NCBI RefSeq assembly: GCF_018494065.1
Contig: NZ_JABBFR010000002.1
Coordinates: 1-64,000, forward strand
DNA: 64,000 nucleotides
Direction of reading: 5' to 3'
DNA from: Rosenbergiella gaditana
GTDB taxonomy: Bacteria > Pseudomonadota > Gammaproteobacteria > Enterobacterales > Enterobacteriaceae
Each line of letters begins with the position of its first letter. Positions within the stretch are counted from its first letter, which is position 1. This document shows positions 55,926-64,000 of this stretch, one piece after another. The notes under the pieces are model-generated. The model ran no database searches. It was given only the letters and a program-made list of their open reading frames with translations, and was not told the DNA's origin. The translations under genes and the position numbers were made by a program.

Positions 55926-55946
55926 TCTTGTTCTTATGATACAAAA

Positions 55947-55966
55947 AACCCCACAGATGTGGGGTT
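55947..55966. terminator. Bidirectional terminator between ydgA and the DUF333 gene
   Basis: AACCCCACA/TGTGGGGTT arms with a 2-base centre, preceded by AAAAAA and followed by TT, between convergent genes. The A-run gives a T-tract for the minus-strand transcript. Confidence 0.8.
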
Positions 55967-55982
55967 GATTATGATTATTACT

Positions 55983-56243
55983 TTATTTTTGTGGGTGGTC
56001 ACGGCGAAAGAGCGTCCACTCTTCAATACGCTCACCGGAGGGTAACGTACAGTAGCCACTGACGCCCTGAGCAGTCTTAACATTCTCCAGCTGCCCTTTT
56101 TGCGACAGACAGTAGACCGAAGCAGGATTGGCCATACCAATTTGATGTTGCGTATCAGGGTGCGAGTCGGATTGAGCGCAACCCGCTAGCGTAGCAACGA
56201 CGGCAATCCCACTGATGCTCGCTAATAAAGACATTATCTTCAT
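55983..56243 (-). CDS. DUF333 small lipoprotein
   Basis: 86 aa. The lipobox LAGC ends a signal peptide at Cys22. The DUF333 pattern follows: ANPASVYCLSQKG, GYCTLPSGERIEEWTLFRR. Enterobacteria have several such small lipoproteins of unknown function (YdbJ/YoaF-like). It converges on ydgA. Confidence 0.8.
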   Translation of the reverse strand: MKIMSLLASISGIAVVATLAGCAQSDSHPDTQHQIGMANPASVYCLSQKGQLENVKTAQGVSGYCTLPSGERIEEWTLFRRDHPQK

Positions 56244-56309
56244 CTAATTCTCCTAATGAGTACGCTGACAGTATATCGGGTAAAGACCTGTTGCGGGATA
56301 GGAAGCGCC

Positions 56310-56555
56310 CTAAATTGTGTTAATCAGTCGATCTAAAATGATATCGCCCTGACCATTACGCTGTATCAGGCGATACTCACCACTAAATGAACGGCGTAAA
56401 TTAATCCTATCTTGTAGCGTTACTCCGCCAGTCACCCTGCCTTGACCATCAATAATATGCCACTCTTTAATCGACGTTTGCCCTTGGGTGTGTAAATGGG
56501 TTTCATGCAGCAGCGTCAAGCGTTCATCATCTGCGAGAGTTAAATAATTAATCAT
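56310..56555 (-). CDS. Small hypothetical protein
   Basis: About 81 aa from the ATG at 56555, with AGG a few bases upstream (GTG 56558 is also possible). No signal peptide or membrane segment. The sequence reads as a run of short beta strands (KEWHIIDGQGRVTGGVTL, YRLIQRNGQGDIILDRL). No family is recognised. It lies upstream of the DUF333 lipoprotein on the same strand. Codon usage looks normal. Confidence 0.55.
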   Translation of the reverse strand: MINYLTLADDERLTLLHETHLHTQGQTSIKEWHIIDGQGRVTGGVTLQDRINLRRSFSGEYRLIQRNGQGDIILDRLINTI

Positions 56556-56753
56556 CACCTGTTTACCTTTTGACCGTAGATCACTCCGCTTATTCTATAT
56601 GTAATATTAATCTGTTTAATCTAATTTGTTTATCGAAGATTAAGTTTATGCCTCAATCGACGAAAACTTGCTCATAAACAACTAAAATATTGGCATCTCA
56701 GCGTGTGATATTTTTATACTATGCAGTACTTAAACAATTATTAAGAGTCGACC

Positions 56754-57755
56754 ATGATTACACCCCAACTCCCCCTTACCGATATTCACCGTCATTTGGA
56801 TGGCAATATTCGTGCAAGCACTATTCTTGATTTAGGGCGTGCCTTTAATTGTGGACTGCCTGCCGACGATATCGAAAGTTTACGGCCCCATGTGCAAGTG
56901 ATGTCTAACGAACCTGATTTAGTTAGCTTTTTACAGAAACTTGATTGGGGGGTAAAAGTATTAGGGGATCTGGATGCTTGCCGCCGTATCGCTTACGAAA
57001 ATATCGAGGACGCATTACGCGCCGGTATCGACTATACCGAACTTCGCTTTTCACCAGGCTACATGGCAATGACCCATAAACTCCCTATCGCTGGTGTTGT
57101 TGAAGCCGTTATTGATGGCGTGCAAGCAGGCTGCAGAGAGTTTGGTATTAGTGCAAAACTGATTGGAATTATGAGCCGTACATTCGGTGAACACGCCTGT
57201 GAACAAGAATTGGCCGCTATTCTGGCACATCAAGAGCAGATCGTGGCCGTTGATTTGGCTGGGGACGAGCTGGGCTTTCCCGGTGAGCGATTCCTTAACC
57301 ATTTCCAGCGTGCGCGTGACGCGGGGCTTCGTATTACTGTTCATGCGGGTGAAGCGGCAGGTCCAGAAAGTATTTGGCAGGCCATTCAGCAACTGGGTGC
57401 AGAACGTATTGGCCATGGTGTTAAGGCGGTTCAAGATCCTGCATTGATGGATTACCTCGCTGAGCACGGGATTGGTATTGAATCTTGCCTGACGTCAAAT
57501 ATACAAACCAGTACCGTCTCTGACTTACGCCATCATCCTCTAAAACAATTTTTACAACACGGCGTTATGGCTTCAATAAATACCGATGACCCCGCTGTAC
57601 AAGGCATTGAGTTAGCTCACGAATATGAGGTTGCTGCCCCCGCTGCCGGCTTAACGCCTGCAGAGATCCGTCAAGCGCAAGAAAATGGATTATATATGGC
57701 TTTCCTCTCTGATGATGAGAAACGTGCGTTAAAGGAAAAAGTTGCGCAAAGCTGA
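56754..57755 (+). CDS. add: Adenosine deaminase
   Basis: 333-aa zinc enzyme. The metal site begins with His12 and His14 in [10 protein letters not shown]; the catalytic Glu is in [12 protein letters not shown]; His in RIGHGVKA and the Asp pair in SINTDDPAV complete the active site. It deaminates adenosine and deoxyadenosine to inosine forms. A terminator follows and separates it from the rsx operon. Confidence 0.95.
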   Translation: MITPQLPLTDIHRHLDGNIRASTILDLGRAFNCGLPADDIESLRPHVQVMSNEPDLVSFLQKLDWGVKVLGDLDACRRIAYENIEDALRAGIDYTELRFSPGYMAMTHKLPIAGVVEAVIDGVQAGCREFGISAKLIGIMSRTFGEHACEQELAAILAHQEQIVAVDLAGDELGFPGERFLNHFQRARDAGLRITVHAGEAAGPESIWQAIQQLGAERIGHGVKAVQDPALMDYLAEHGIGIESCLTSNIQTSTVSDLRHHPLKQFLQHGVMASINTDDPAVQGIELAHEYEVAAPAAGLTPAEIRQAQENGLYMAFLSDDEKRALKEKVAQS

Positions 57756-57836
57756 GCATGAATTGATTAAATTTTCACCATAAATTTATTACTCAGTGCT
57801 TATCCGCAGCTATATTCGCGTTACGACGTTGAGATA

Positions 57837-57872
57837 CTCCCGATATTTTCAGATAATATCGGGAGATTTTAT
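57837..57872 (+). terminator. Rho-independent terminator between add and rsxA
   Basis: CTCCCGATATT/AATATCGGGAG, perfect 11-bp arms with a 7-base loop, followed by ATTTTATTT. It ends 14 bp before rsxA, so the rsx promoter must overlap it or lie upstream with read-through. Confidence 0.85.
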
Positions 57873-57886
57873 TTAATGGCATACAC

Positions 57887-58468
57887 ATGACTGATTATCT
57901 TCTCCTCTTTATTGGCACAGTGTTAGTAAATAACTTTGTGTTAGTGAAATTTTTAGGGCTCTGTCCGTTTATGGGCGTGTCTAAAAAACTCGAAACTGCA
58001 ATCGGTATGGGTATGGCGACCACTTTTGTGATTACGCTTGCGTCAATTTGTGCATGGCTGGTTAATCACCTAATTTTGGTCCCGCTTGATCTCGTCTACC
58101 TGCGGACATTGGCTTACATTTTGGTCATTGCGGTAACGGTACAATTTACTGAGATGGTGGTGTGTAAAACCAGTCCTTCTCTTTATCGTTTATTGGGGAT
58201 TTTTTTACCCTTAATCACGACTAATTGTGCTGTACTCGGAGTACCTTTACTGAGCGTCAATTTGCACCATAGCTTTTTACAAGCGGCAGTCTACGGTTTC
58301 AGTGCATCACTTGGCTTTTCATTGGTCATGGTGCTGTTTGCAGGTATTCGTGAACGTCTGGTGTTAGCCAATGTACCTGCGCCGTTTAAAGGCTCGTCCA
58401 TTGCCTTAGTGACTGCGGGCTTGATGGCACTGGCATTTATGGGCTTTACAGGATTGGTGAAGTTTTGA
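57887..58468 (+). CDS. rsxA: Electron transport complex subunit RsxA
   Basis: 193-aa inner-membrane subunit, the same length as in E. coli and nearly identical at the start ([19 protein letters not shown]). Six hydrophobic segments; [11 protein letters not shown] carries the cysteine conserved in RnfA/E that helps hold a membrane [2Fe-2S] cluster. First gene of rsxABCDGE, which keeps SoxR reduced in E. coli. Confidence 0.95.
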   Translation: MTDYLLLFIGTVLVNNFVLVKFLGLCPFMGVSKKLETAIGMGMATTFVITLASICAWLVNHLILVPLDLVYLRTLAYILVIAVTVQFTEMVVCKTSPSLYRLLGIFLPLITTNCAVLGVPLLSVNLHHSFLQAAVYGFSASLGFSLVMVLFAGIRERLVLANVPAPFKGSSIALVTAGLMALAFMGFTGLVKF

Positions 58469-59046
58469 TTACCGCTATTTGTATCGCAATTGTTGCTATT
58501 AGTGTATTAGGGTTAAGCTTCGGAGGACTTCTTGGCTATGCCTCTCGGCGGTTTAAAGTTGAAGAAGATCCTATCGTTGAACAAATCGACGAATTACTTC
58601 CCCAAAGCCAGTGTGGCCAATGTGGTTATCCTGGCTGTAAACCTTATGCAGAAGCTGTAGGGAACCAGGGGGAGCTAATTAATAAGTGCGCACCTGGCGG
58701 TGAGCAGACTATGCTGCGTATTGCTGAGTTATTGAACGTTGATCCTCAGCCCATCGAAGGGGACGCTGTACTCAAGCAACCGGAGAAACAGATCGCTTGG
58801 ATAGACGAAAGTAACTGTATCGGTTGTACCAAATGTATTCAGGCCTGCCCAGTGGATGCTATCGTCGGGGCAACCCGAGCCATGCATACTGTCATCACCG
58901 ATTTATGTACAGGTTGCGATCTCTGTGTAGCGCCTTGCCCTACCGATTGTATTGAAATGCGCCCTGTCCCTACTACTCAGGATAATTGGAAGTGGGATCT
59001 TAATACTATCCCCGTCCGTGTTATACCGGTTGATCATCATGTTTAA
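58465..59046 (+). CDS. rsxB: Electron transport complex subunit RsxB
   Basis: 193-aa ferredoxin-like subunit starting with TTG at 58465 and overlapping rsxA. An N-terminal membrane anchor is followed by the 4Fe-4S motif [14 protein letters not shown] and two further clusters, [12 protein letters not shown] and [12 protein letters not shown]. It relays electrons between RsxC and the membrane subunits. Confidence 0.93.
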   Translation: MITAICIAIVAISVLGLSFGGLLGYASRRFKVEEDPIVEQIDELLPQSQCGQCGYPGCKPYAEAVGNQGELINKCAPGGEQTMLRIAELLNVDPQPIEGDAVLKQPEKQIAWIDESNCIGCTKCIQACPVDAIVGATRAMHTVITDLCTGCDLCVAPCPTDCIEMRPVPTTQDNWKWDLNTIPVRVIPVDHHV

Positions 59047-61330
59047 TTTTTTCTCACGTTCACGCCCCGAGCCTATTTGGGACTTTAAGGGTGGGATTCA
59101 TCCGCCTGAAATGAAGTCTCAGTCTTCAGGTACTCCATTGACTGAAGTCCCGCTACCGCAACAGTTTATCTTGCCACTTAAGCAACATATCGGCCATGAA
59201 GGGGAAATTTTAGTCTCCGTTGGTGATTACGTCTTGCGGGGTCAGCCCTTGACCTTTGGTAAGGGTAAGATGTTGCCAATTCATGCCCCGAGCTCCGGCA
59301 CGGTGACAGCTATTGCGCCCCATATCACTGCGCACCCTTCGGGTCTATCCGAGATCGCGGTATTTATCCAGCCTGATGGCCTCGATCAATGGCAGAAAAT
59401 GCCGATTATCCCTGATTATCAAGCCTGTGAACGCCAAAGTATTATTGAGCGTATCCATCAAGCCGGTGTCGCGGGATTAGGGGGGGCAGGGTTCCCTACC
59501 GCGACGAAAGTGTATGGTGGCTTACAGGGTGTTAATACGCTGATTATAAACGCTGCAGAATGTGAACCTTACATCACTGCAGATGATCGTCTGATGCAAG
59601 ATTATGCGCTAGAGGTTTTAGAGGGGTCACGTATTTTGGGCTGGTTGCTCCGGTCTGAGAAAATTATTATCGGAATTGAAGACAATAAACCCGCAGCGAT
59701 TCGTGCCTTGACCCAAGCGCTTGGCGATGCCAAGGATATTATCATCCGGGTTATCCCAACTAAATATCCCTCTGGTGGTGCGAAACAGTTAACTAAAATT
59801 TTAACTGGTCGGGAAGTCCCTAAGGGCGGACGATCGTCTGACATCGGTGTGCTAATGCAGAACGTGGGTACCGCCTTTGCCGTGAAACGCGCGGTCATTG
59901 ATGGTGAGCCCTTAACTGAACGCGTCGTGACGCTGACCGGTGAAACCCTGAGCCAGCCGCGTAATGTCTGGGGCCGGTTAGGGACACCGGTTGAACATCT
60001 GCTGCACTTTGCGGGTTTTCAACCTCAACCTGATCAGATGGTGATCATGGGGGGGCCACTAATGGGCTTCACCCTTCCTGCGTTAACTGTTCCCATTATT
60101 AAGATCTCCAACTGCCTACTCGCCCCTTCACGGCGAGAGATGGGTCAACCCGAAGAGGAACAGAATTGTATTCGCTGTAGTGCCTGTGCGGATGCTTGTC
60201 CTGCTGGACTTTTACCTCAGCAGCTCTATTGGTATTGTCAAGGGGGCGATCACGATAAAGCGCGCGCCTACAACCTCAATGACTGTATCGAATGTGGAGC
60301 CTGTGCTTATGTCTGCCCAAGTAATATTCCATTGGTTCAGTACTATCGCCAAGAGAAAGCAGAACTATTGGCTATCGATATTGAAACGCAACGGACACAA
60401 GAAGCTAAAGCCCGCTTCGAAGCTCGCCAAGCGCGTTTAGAGAAAGAGAAGTTAGCGCGTGAGGCTCGCCACGCTGCCGCAAAAGCGCGTGTAACAAATA
60501 CCGAGAAAGATCAGGTTAATGCTGCACTAGCTCGTGTTAAAGCCCGACAGGAAACGGCTACCGAATCCGTTACCTCAACTTCTGGCGCAGTGCCTGATAA
60601 TAGCGCGGTGACCGCTCAACGCGCTGCACGTAAAGCGAAAGCTCGTGCTTATCAAGCAGAACAGCAGGCTGCACATTCTGAGGAAGACTCACGACACGCT
60701 GCGGTGGCCGCGGCAGTCGCTCGAGCTAAAGCGAAAAAAGCGCAAAGTCAATCAGATCAAGAAGAAGCCCTAGTCACTGCCGATGATTATGATAGCCAGC
60801 TTAACGCTCATCTCGTTGGCATTGAAGCCGTCACAGAACAACCCGGTGCTAGCGAAGATCCTCGTAAAGCGGCGGTCGCCGCAGCCGTTGCGCGCGCCAA
60901 AGCAAAGCGTGCGGCACAGGTACAGGCAACAGTTACCGAACCTGAAACGACGTCCGCTGAAACCGACCCGCGTAAAGCGGCGGTCGCCGCGGCCGTTGCG
61001 CGGGCTAAAGCGAAGCGTGCGGCACAGGCAGCAGAAACAATTACCGAACCTGAAACGGCTTCCGCTGAAACCGACCCGCGTAAAGCGGCTGTCGCCGCAG
61101 CCGTTGCGCGCGCCAAAGCGAAACTTGCGGCACAGGCAGCAGAAACAATTACCGAACCTGAAGCCGCTTCCGCTGAAACCGACCCGCGTAAAGCAGCGGT
61201 GGCCGCGGCTATTGCGCGCGCCAAAGCGAAGCGTGCGGCACAGGCAGCAGAAACAATGACCGAACCTGAAGCGGCTTCCGCCCAACGTTCTCACCAGACA
61301 TCACAGCCTTCATCGGTATCAGAGGATTAA
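59039..61330 (+). CDS. rsxC: Electron transport complex subunit RsxC
   Basis: 763 aa from the ATG at 59039, overlapping rsxB. The NADH/FMN-binding region has [12 protein letters not shown] and [13 protein letters not shown]; two 4Fe-4S motifs follow, [12 protein letters not shown] and [12 protein letters not shown]. The long C-terminal tail from about residue 440 is Ala/Lys/Arg-rich coiled-coil sequence ending in four 36-residue repeats (60857-61288). It is the likely NADH-oxidising subunit of the complex. Confidence 0.94.
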   Translation: MFNFFSRSRPEPIWDFKGGIHPPEMKSQSSGTPLTEVPLPQQFILPLKQHIGHEGEILVSVGDYVLRGQPLTFGKGKMLPIHAPSSGTVTAIAPHITAHPSGLSEIAVFIQPDGLDQWQKMPIIPDYQACERQSIIERIHQAGVAGLGGAGFPTATKVYGGLQGVNTLIINAAECEPYITADDRLMQDYALEVLEGSRILGWLLRSEKIIIGIEDNKPAAIRALTQALGDAKDIIIRVIPTKYPSGGAKQLTKILTGREVPKGGRSSDIGVLMQNVGTAFAVKRAVIDGEPLTERVVTLTGETLSQPRNVWGRLGTPVEHLLHFAGFQPQPDQMVIMGGPLMGFTLPALTVPIIKISNCLLAPSRREMGQPEEEQNCIRCSACADACPAGLLPQQLYWYCQGGDHDKARAYNLNDCIECGACAYVCPSNIPLVQYYRQEKAELLAIDIETQRTQEAKARFEARQARLEKEKLAREARHAAAKARVTNTEKDQVNAALARVKARQETATESVTSTSGAVPDNSAVTAQRAARKAKARAYQAEQQAAHSEEDSRHAAVAAAVARAKAKKAQSQSDQEEALVTADDYDSQLNAHLVGIEAVTEQPGASEDPRKAAVAAAVARAKAKRAAQVQATVTEPETTSAETDPRKAAVAAAVARAKAKRAAQAAETITEPETASAETDPRKAAVAAAVARAKAKLAAQAAETITEPEAASAETDPRKAAVAAAIARAKAKRAAQAAETMTEPEAASAQRSHQTSQPSSVSED
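60857..61288 (+). repeat. Four 108-bp tandem repeats in rsxC
   Basis: Copies begin at 60857, 60965, 61073 and 61181, exactly 108 bp apart. Each encodes 36 residues starting [17 protein letters not shown]. Copies 2-4 are nearly identical, while copy 1 differs in its second half. In-frame copy-number change is expected by slippage or recombination. Confidence 0.95.
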
Positions 61331-62389
61331 ATGGCTTTTCGCATCGCTAGCTCTCCCTACACACATAACCGTCGTAGTACTAATCGTATAATGACGTTGG
61401 TCTTGCTTGCAGCCATTCCTGGACTCTTTGCGCAGTGGTATTACTTTGGTTGGGGAAATTTAATCCAAATAGCCATTGCTGCACTGGTTGCCTGGGGGTG
61501 TGAAGCGGCAGTTTTGCGTCTTCGTAAAAAACCAGTCCTCTCCACGCTGGCCGACAACTCCGCCCTACTCACTGCGTTGTTGCTTGGGGTGAGTATTCCC
61601 TCCTTAGCGCCTTGGTGGGTGATTGTTATCGGCACCGCATTCTGTATGATTTTCGCCAAGCAGCTTTACGGGGGGCTCGGACAAAACCCCTTCAACCCTG
61701 CCATGGTAGGTTATGTTGTATTACTGATTTCATTCCCAGTTCAGATGACTGGCTGGTTACCCCCTGAAGCGCTGCAGCATACGCCGTTAACCCTAGCTGA
61801 AACCTGGCAGATGATATTTACAGGGCATAATGCATCGGGCTTGACGTTACAGCAGCTTCAAATGGGTGTCGATGGGATTAGCCAAGCCACACCACTGGAT
61901 AATTTTAAAACAGGTTTGCGAGCCGGGCACTCTGCGCAGGATCTTCTCGCCCAGCCGATCTACCATGGCATCATTGCGGGTCAAGGATGGCAGTGGATTA
62001 ACATCGGTTTCCTACTCGGAGGCCTTTACTTATTAGCGTCAAAAACTATTCGCTGGCATATACCGGTGAGTTTTCTACTCTCCCTTGCGGTCTGCGCAAC
62101 CTTAGGATGGGTCTTTTCTCCTAACAGCTTGGTTTCGCCAGTCATACACCTCTTTTCAGGGGCCACAATGTTAGGGGCGTTTTTTATTGCTACGGATCCT
62201 ATCTCGGCCTCCACCACTGACCGTGGCCGTCTTCTTTACGGTGCTTTAATTGGTGTACTGGTCTGGTTAATCCGCAGCTTTGGTGGCTATCCCGATGGCG
62301 TAGCTTTCGCGGTATTGTTAGCCAATATCTGCGTCCCGCTTATTGATTATTACACGCAGCCTGCCGTCTATGGCCATAATAAGGAATAG
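61331..62389 (+). CDS. rsxD: Electron transport complex subunit RsxD
   Basis: 352-aa membrane subunit with about nine hydrophobic segments. [16 protein letters not shown] contains the Ser-Gly-Ala-Thr motif to which FMN is covalently bound in Rnf[19 protein letters not shown] is also conserved. It begins directly after the rsxC stop. Confidence 0.94.
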   Translation: MAFRIASSPYTHNRRSTNRIMTLVLLAAIPGLFAQWYYFGWGNLIQIAIAALVAWGCEAAVLRLRKKPVLSTLADNSALLTALLLGVSIPSLAPWWVIVIGTAFCMIFAKQLYGGLGQNPFNPAMVGYVVLLISFPVQMTGWLPPEALQHTPLTLAETWQMIFTGHNASGLTLQQLQMGVDGISQATPLDNFKTGLRAGHSAQDLLAQPIYHGIIAGQGWQWINIGFLLGGLYLLASKTIRWHIPVSFLLSLAVCATLGWVFSPNSLVSPVIHLFSGATMLGAFFIATDPISASTTDRGRLLYGALIGVLVWLIRSFGGYPDGVAFAVLLANICVPLIDYYTQPAVYGHNKE

Positions 62390-62392
62390 GAA

Positions 62393-63025
62393 ATGATAGA
62401 CTCTATCCGTAAAAATGGTGTGATCTTGGCTATCTTTGCTGCGGTAACAACCGGTGTAACAGCATTGGTCAATGAGGTAACGAAACCTACCGTAGCAAAA
62501 CAGATGGCCATACAAGAGAAAACATTACTCGACCAAGTTGTACCGCCTCATCTTTATAATAACGATTTACAAAAAGAGTGCTATTGGGTGACCAATCCAA
62601 TATTGGGTGATAATCAACAACATCCGTTTTATATCGCGCGTAAGGACGGCCAACCGGTAGCCGCGGCTATTGAAACTGTCGCACCGGATGGCTACTCTGG
62701 TGCGATTAGAATGCTGGTTGGGGCTAATTTCTCAGGGACAGTTCTTGGGGTACGCGTAACGGAGCACCATGAAACGCCAGGTTTAGGCGATAAAATTGAA
62801 TTGCGGATATCAGATTGGATCACGCACTTTGCGGGAGTTAACATTCATGGTCCGCAAGACAGCCATTTTGCGGTAAAAAAAGATGGGGGTGATTTTGACC
62901 AATTCACCGGTGCGACCATTACGCCACGTGCGGTAGTTAATGAGACAAAACGTACCACACTTTTAATTGCTGAATTACGGCAGAAAATTAACACGCTAGA
63001 AAAATGTGGGGATAAAGCACCATGA
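62393..63025 (+). CDS. rsxG: Electron transport complex subunit RsxG
   Basis: 210-aa subunit with one N-terminal membrane segment and a periplasmic FMN-binding domain. The flavinylation motif is [11 protein letters not shown], and [14 protein letters not shown] is a conserved RnfG block. It lies 3 bp after rsxD and overlaps rsxE. Confidence 0.94.
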   Translation: MIDSIRKNGVILAIFAAVTTGVTALVNEVTKPTVAKQMAIQEKTLLDQVVPPHLYNNDLQKECYWVTNPILGDNQQHPFYIARKDGQPVAAAIETVAPDGYSGAIRMLVGANFSGTVLGVRVTEHHETPGLGDKIELRISDWITHFAGVNIHGPQDSHFAVKKDGGDFDQFTGATITPRAVVNETKRTTLLIAELRQKINTLEKCGDKAP

Positions 63026-63726
63026 GTGAAGCGAAAGAACTGCTAATTGGCGGGCTGTGGAAGAATAACTCATCCTTAGTACAACTATTGGGTCTTTGCC
63101 CGTTACTGGCCGTCACCTCGACTGCTACCAATGCCTTGGGGCTTGGATTAGCCACGACTTTGGTACTGACACTGACTAATAGTGCCATTTCTCTTTCACG
63201 TCGTTGGATGCCTTCTGAGATTCGTATTCCAATCTACGTAATGATTATCGCCTCCGTCGTCAGCTGTGTTCAGCAATTGATTAACGCTTATGCCCACGGA
63301 TTATATCAATCTCTTGGGATCTTCATCCCATTGATCGTCACCAACTGTATTGTCGTTGGCCGTGCTGAAGCTGTCGCCTCGCGCGCAAATGTTGGGCTTT
63401 CTGCCTTAGACGGTTTTGCTATTGGTATGGGTGCTACCTGCGCCATGGTAACCTTAGGCTCTATTCGCGAAATTATTGGCAATGGCACCATTTTTAATGG
63501 GGCTGACCAGCTATTAGGGTCTTGGGCAAAAGTACTACGTGTTGAAGTATTCCATTTTGATTCACCAATGTTATTAGCGATGTTGCCACCGGGTGCCTTT
63601 ATTGGGTTAGGTATGCTACTCGCGGTTAAATATTTGATTGACCAACGGACTAAACAAGCCAGTGCGCGCAAAGCTGCACAACAAGCTCACATCGCAGAGA
63701 ATAACTCAATAGGGCATGCAGGATGA
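63022..63726 (+). CDS. rsxE: Electron transport complex subunit RsxE
   Basis: 234-aa membrane subunit related to Rsx[22 protein letters not shown] and [13 protein letters not shown] mirror the RsxA half-site cysteines. It is the last rsx gene and overlaps nth (ATGA). Confidence 0.94.
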   Translation: MSEAKELLIGGLWKNNSSLVQLLGLCPLLAVTSTATNALGLGLATTLVLTLTNSAISLSRRWMPSEIRIPIYVMIIASVVSCVQQLINAYAHGLYQSLGIFIPLIVTNCIVVGRAEAVASRANVGLSALDGFAIGMGATCAMVTLGSIREIIGNGTIFNGADQLLGSWAKVLRVEVFHFDSPMLLAMLPPGAFIGLGMLLAVKYLIDQRTKQASARKAAQQAHIAENNSIGHAG

Positions 63727-64000
63727 ATAAGCTTAAACGTCGGGAAATTTTAACTCGTCTGCGAGACAACGATCCAAACCCGACCACTGAGCTAGTGTTT
63801 AATTCTCCTTTCGAACTCTTGATCGCGGTATTATTATCCGCGCAAGCGACAGATGTCAGTGTAAATAAGGCCACTGTGGGCCTTTTTGCTCAAGCCTCTA
63901 CCCCACAAGAGATGGTGGATTTAGGTGTGGAGGGGGTTAAGCGCCATATCAAGACCATAGGATTATTTAATACCAAAGCCACTAATGTGATAAAAACCTG
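63723..64000 (+). CDS. nth: Endonuclease III, 5' part
   Basis: The first 92 residues are present before the window ends. [20 protein letters not shown] and DVSVNKAT are near-identical to E. coli Nth. The helix-hairpin-helix, catalytic Lys and Asp and the 4Fe-4S cluster lie beyond the edge. The gene overlaps rsxE, as in E. coli, and encodes a DNA glycosylase/AP lyase for oxidised pyrimidines. Confidence 0.93.
   Translation, partial: MNKLKRREILTRLRDNDPNPTTELVFNSPFELLIAVLLSAQATDVSVNKATVGLFAQASTPQEMVDLGVEGVKRHIKTIGLFNTKATNVIKT

Noticed and set aside
60770-61294. Long antisense open frames opposite the rsxC repeats
   Set aside because: They mirror the GC-rich tandem repeat and show low-complexity sequence (repeated RFG/CFCC-like units). 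No RBS, and the sense gene is certain.
1-64000. tRNA, rRNA or CRISPR arrays
   Set aside because: None recognised by eye. The only regular tandem repeat is inside rsxC and codes for protein. A covariance-model search would be needed to exclude small RNAs.

Overview
The window looks like chromosomal DNA of an enterobacterium, most likely Erwiniaceae-like or a close relative. The evidence is the rsxABCDGE-nth operon, add, ydgA, the tus-fumC pair with a Ter site, eptA-basRS, fhuCDB, srfAB and an E. coli-type mqo, all highly similar to E. coli proteins recalled from memory. The genus cannot be fixed from the sequence alone. The Ter site with an intact Tus gene places the window in the replication terminus region.

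Layout. 0-2.6 kb: a zinc-type ABC importer (ATPase, permease, binding protein) behind a Zur-like operator. 2.6-7.4 kb: an aldehyde/methylglyoxal-type group (SDR, glyoxalase-like, AldA-like dehydrogenase, AEC carrier, LysR regulator). 7.5-11.7 kb: a DUF2231 membrane protein with a PQQ-type sugar dehydrogenase lipoprotein, glutaminase, carbonic anhydrase and an esterase. 11.7-19.9 kb: a hydroxamate-siderophore locus made of a TonB receptor, a YojI-like exporter and the esterase on one strand, with fhuF-like, fhuC, fhuD and fhuB on the other. A 24-bp perfect inverted repeat separates the two arms. 20-28.6 kb: an OprB porin, a GH18-like protein without signal peptide, a DUF1460 lipoprotein, mqo, an MFS exporter and a catalase.

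28.6-30.3 kb is an AT-rich accessory patch. It holds an IS1 remnant, a truncated copy of a small membrane-protein gene found intact at 44.4 kb, and a muramidase/LprI-type toxin-immunity pair. Both genes of that pair are interrupted by one-base shifts in poly-A tracts. 30.6-34.6 kb: eptA-basR-basS behind a perfect PmrA box, then an Ada-C-like methyltransferase. 35-39 kb: a VOC protein, a frameshifted FMN reductase, a DUF4056-like protein with a probable immunity partner, an IS3-family remnant, a TauE exporter and a decayed Ada N-terminus. 39-45.8 kb: core-like metabolic and transport genes (AroE-like, TRIC channel, NfsB-like, Dld, HIBADH-like, AbrB-type transporter).

45.9-51.7 kb: srfA-srfB without srfC, a barnase-barstar pair, and an Rrf2 regulator followed by a MarA/SoxS-type activator, with repeated TTGCA-type operators between them. 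51.8-56.5 kb: Ter-tus, fumC, ydgA and two small genes. 56.7-64 kb: add, the complete rsxABCDGE operon (rsxC carries four 36-residue repeats) and the start of nth.

The most notable material is the set of compact toxin-immunity modules scattered among core genes. None has a visible delivery system in this window. Second is the siderophore locus, which combines uptake, reduction, hydrolysis and export genes.
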